A program made the translations under genes and the position numbers. A stretch of 6,675 nucleotides of DNA from Kiritimatiellia bacterium (GTDB lineage Bacteria > Verrucomicrobiota > Kiritimatiellia > RFP12 > DVOR01). The stretch lies in contig CAAGNN010000036.1 of assembly GCA_900771325.1 (NCBI GenBank), forward strand, positions 1 to 6,675, written 5' to 3'. The notes beneath the pieces were generated by a model, which was given only the letters and a program-made list of their open reading frames with translations, had not been told where the DNA came from and searched no databases. Each line of letters opens with the position of its first letter. Positions within the stretch are counted from its first letter, which is position 1. Positions 6,312-6,675 of the stretch are shown piece by piece.

Positions 6312-6433
6312 CGTGCCGAGCGGCACGAGGGGGGCTCGCTGCGCTCGCGTGAAGTGGCGGCTGCGCCGCCGTGAGGGTGGCCCTCCGGGCCGTGAGGGGC
6401 GGGCTGCGCCCGCGAGAGGGGCGCCTCCGGCGC
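6312..6433. repeat. Array of short GC-rich hairpins, 21-22 bp period
   Basis: Successive perfect inverted repeats: CGTGCCG-AG-CGGCACG (6312-6327), GGCGGC-TGC-GCCGCC (6356-6370), GGCCC-TCC-GGGCC (6379-6391), GCGGGC-TGC-GCCCGC (6399-6413) and GCGCC-TCC-GGCGC (6421-6433). Between the first two lies GCTCGC-TGC-GCTCGC (6334-6348), a direct rather than inverted repeat. Centres fall near 6320, 6341, 6363, 6385, 6406 and 6427. The stems differ in sequence while the loops alternate TGC and TCC, with linkers like GTGAGGG. No coding frame is convincing here. Confidence 0.65.
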
Positions 6434-6471
6434 GTTAAAAGTTTTGCCGTGGCCTGCTCCGCCAGGTCACT

Positions 6472-6500
6472 CGCCCCGGGTCGGGGGTCAACCCGGGGCG
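6472..6500. repeat. 10-bp inverted repeat at the edge of the tandem array
   Basis: CGCCCCGGGT (6472-6481) and ACCCGGGGCG (6491-6500) form a perfect stem with a 9-nt loop. The right arm is the core of the first 22-bp repeat unit and the left arm is the same core inverted, so the array begins with an inverted copy. It could end transcription entering from the right, but there is no T-run. Confidence 0.6.
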
Positions 6501-6675
6501 GGTCCACCTCGAACCCGGGGCGGATGCAAGGCCAACCCGGGGCGGATGCGAGGTGAACCTGGGGCGGATGCGAAGTGAACCCGGGGCGGATGCGAAGTGA
6601 ACCCGGGGCGGATGCGAGGTGAACCCGGGGCGGATGCGAGGTGAACCTGGGGCGGATGCGAAGTTAACCCGGGGC
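6489..6675. repeat. 22-bp tandem direct repeat, at least 8.5 copies
   Basis: Units begin at 6489, 6511, 6533, 6555, 6577, 6599, 6621, 6643 and 6665 (the last cut by the window end). The common unit starts GAACCCGGGG, continues CGGATGCGA and ends AGT or GGT. Variation is small: C/T in the core (units 4 and 8 have CCTGGGG) and A/G near the end; unit 1 is the most diverged (GGTCCACCTC), and unit 2 ends CAAGGC. Units contain the CCCGGG palindrome. There are no unique spacers, so this is not CRISPR. The 22-bp length is not a multiple of three, and frames are broken by TGA in the units, so it is unlikely to be coding. It is a minisatellite-like array of unknown role that continues beyond the window. 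Confidence 0.92.

Noticed and set aside
6228..6326. Longer AccD from a GTG at 6326
   Set aside because: The extension crosses the promoter and palindrome, and AccD proteins normally begin like MAWFTK at 6227.
4581..6374. A 597-codon open frame on the plus strand
   Set aside because: It lies antisense to both accA and accD, and its Gly/Arg/His-rich, repetitive translation matches no family. Long antisense frames are common opposite GC-rich genes.
6371..6556. Small protein gene on the plus strand in the repeat region
   Set aside because: The frame is made of hairpins and 22-bp repeats, has an Arg/Gly-biased translation, and ends at a TGA supplied by a repeat unit.
6489..6675. CRISPR array
   Set aside because: The 22-bp units are contiguous, without unique spacers, and no cas gene is present.

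Overview
The window is a GC-rich bacterial segment in which every recognisable gene lies on the minus strand. Genes start with ATG behind good Shine-Dalgarno sequences (AAGGAGG-like). A secreted, probably outer-membrane, protein at the left edge points to a Gram-negative (diderm) bacterium. The combination of genes and style would fit a Verrucomicrobiota/Kiritimatiellota-type genome, but that is only a low-confidence impression; no marker gene fixes the taxonomy.

In the direction of transcription (right to left): a non-coding, repeat-rich stretch (about 6300-6675) holds at least 8.5 copies of a 22-bp direct repeat and, next to it, a run of small GC-rich hairpins spaced 21-22 bp apart. Then come a promoter with an overlapping palindrome and the accD-accA pair (6227-4449, 15-bp gap), which encodes the two subunits of the acetyl-CoA carboxylase carboxyltransferase. 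A 113-bp gap with a heptamer repeat separates this from an ELM1-family protein (4335-3379). An AT-rich intergenic island follows, with a near-consensus sigma-70 promoter and inverted repeats that look like an operator. It drives feoA-feoB (3208-730, 4-bp gap), the ferrous iron uptake system. A terminator hairpin lies beyond feoB, followed by the start of a secreted beta-barrel-like protein that runs off the left edge.

The gene content is mostly household: the committed step of fatty acid synthesis and Fe(II) import. Unusual points are a Lys/Ala/Pro-rich tail that replaces the normal helical N-terminus of AccA, a Ser in place of the G4 Asn in the FeoB GTPase domain, the palindromes on the feo and acc promoters, and the two adjacent repeat arrays with a period of about two DNA turns. 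No CRISPR array, defence system, transposase, tRNA or rRNA was seen, and I found no convincing new multi-gene system.
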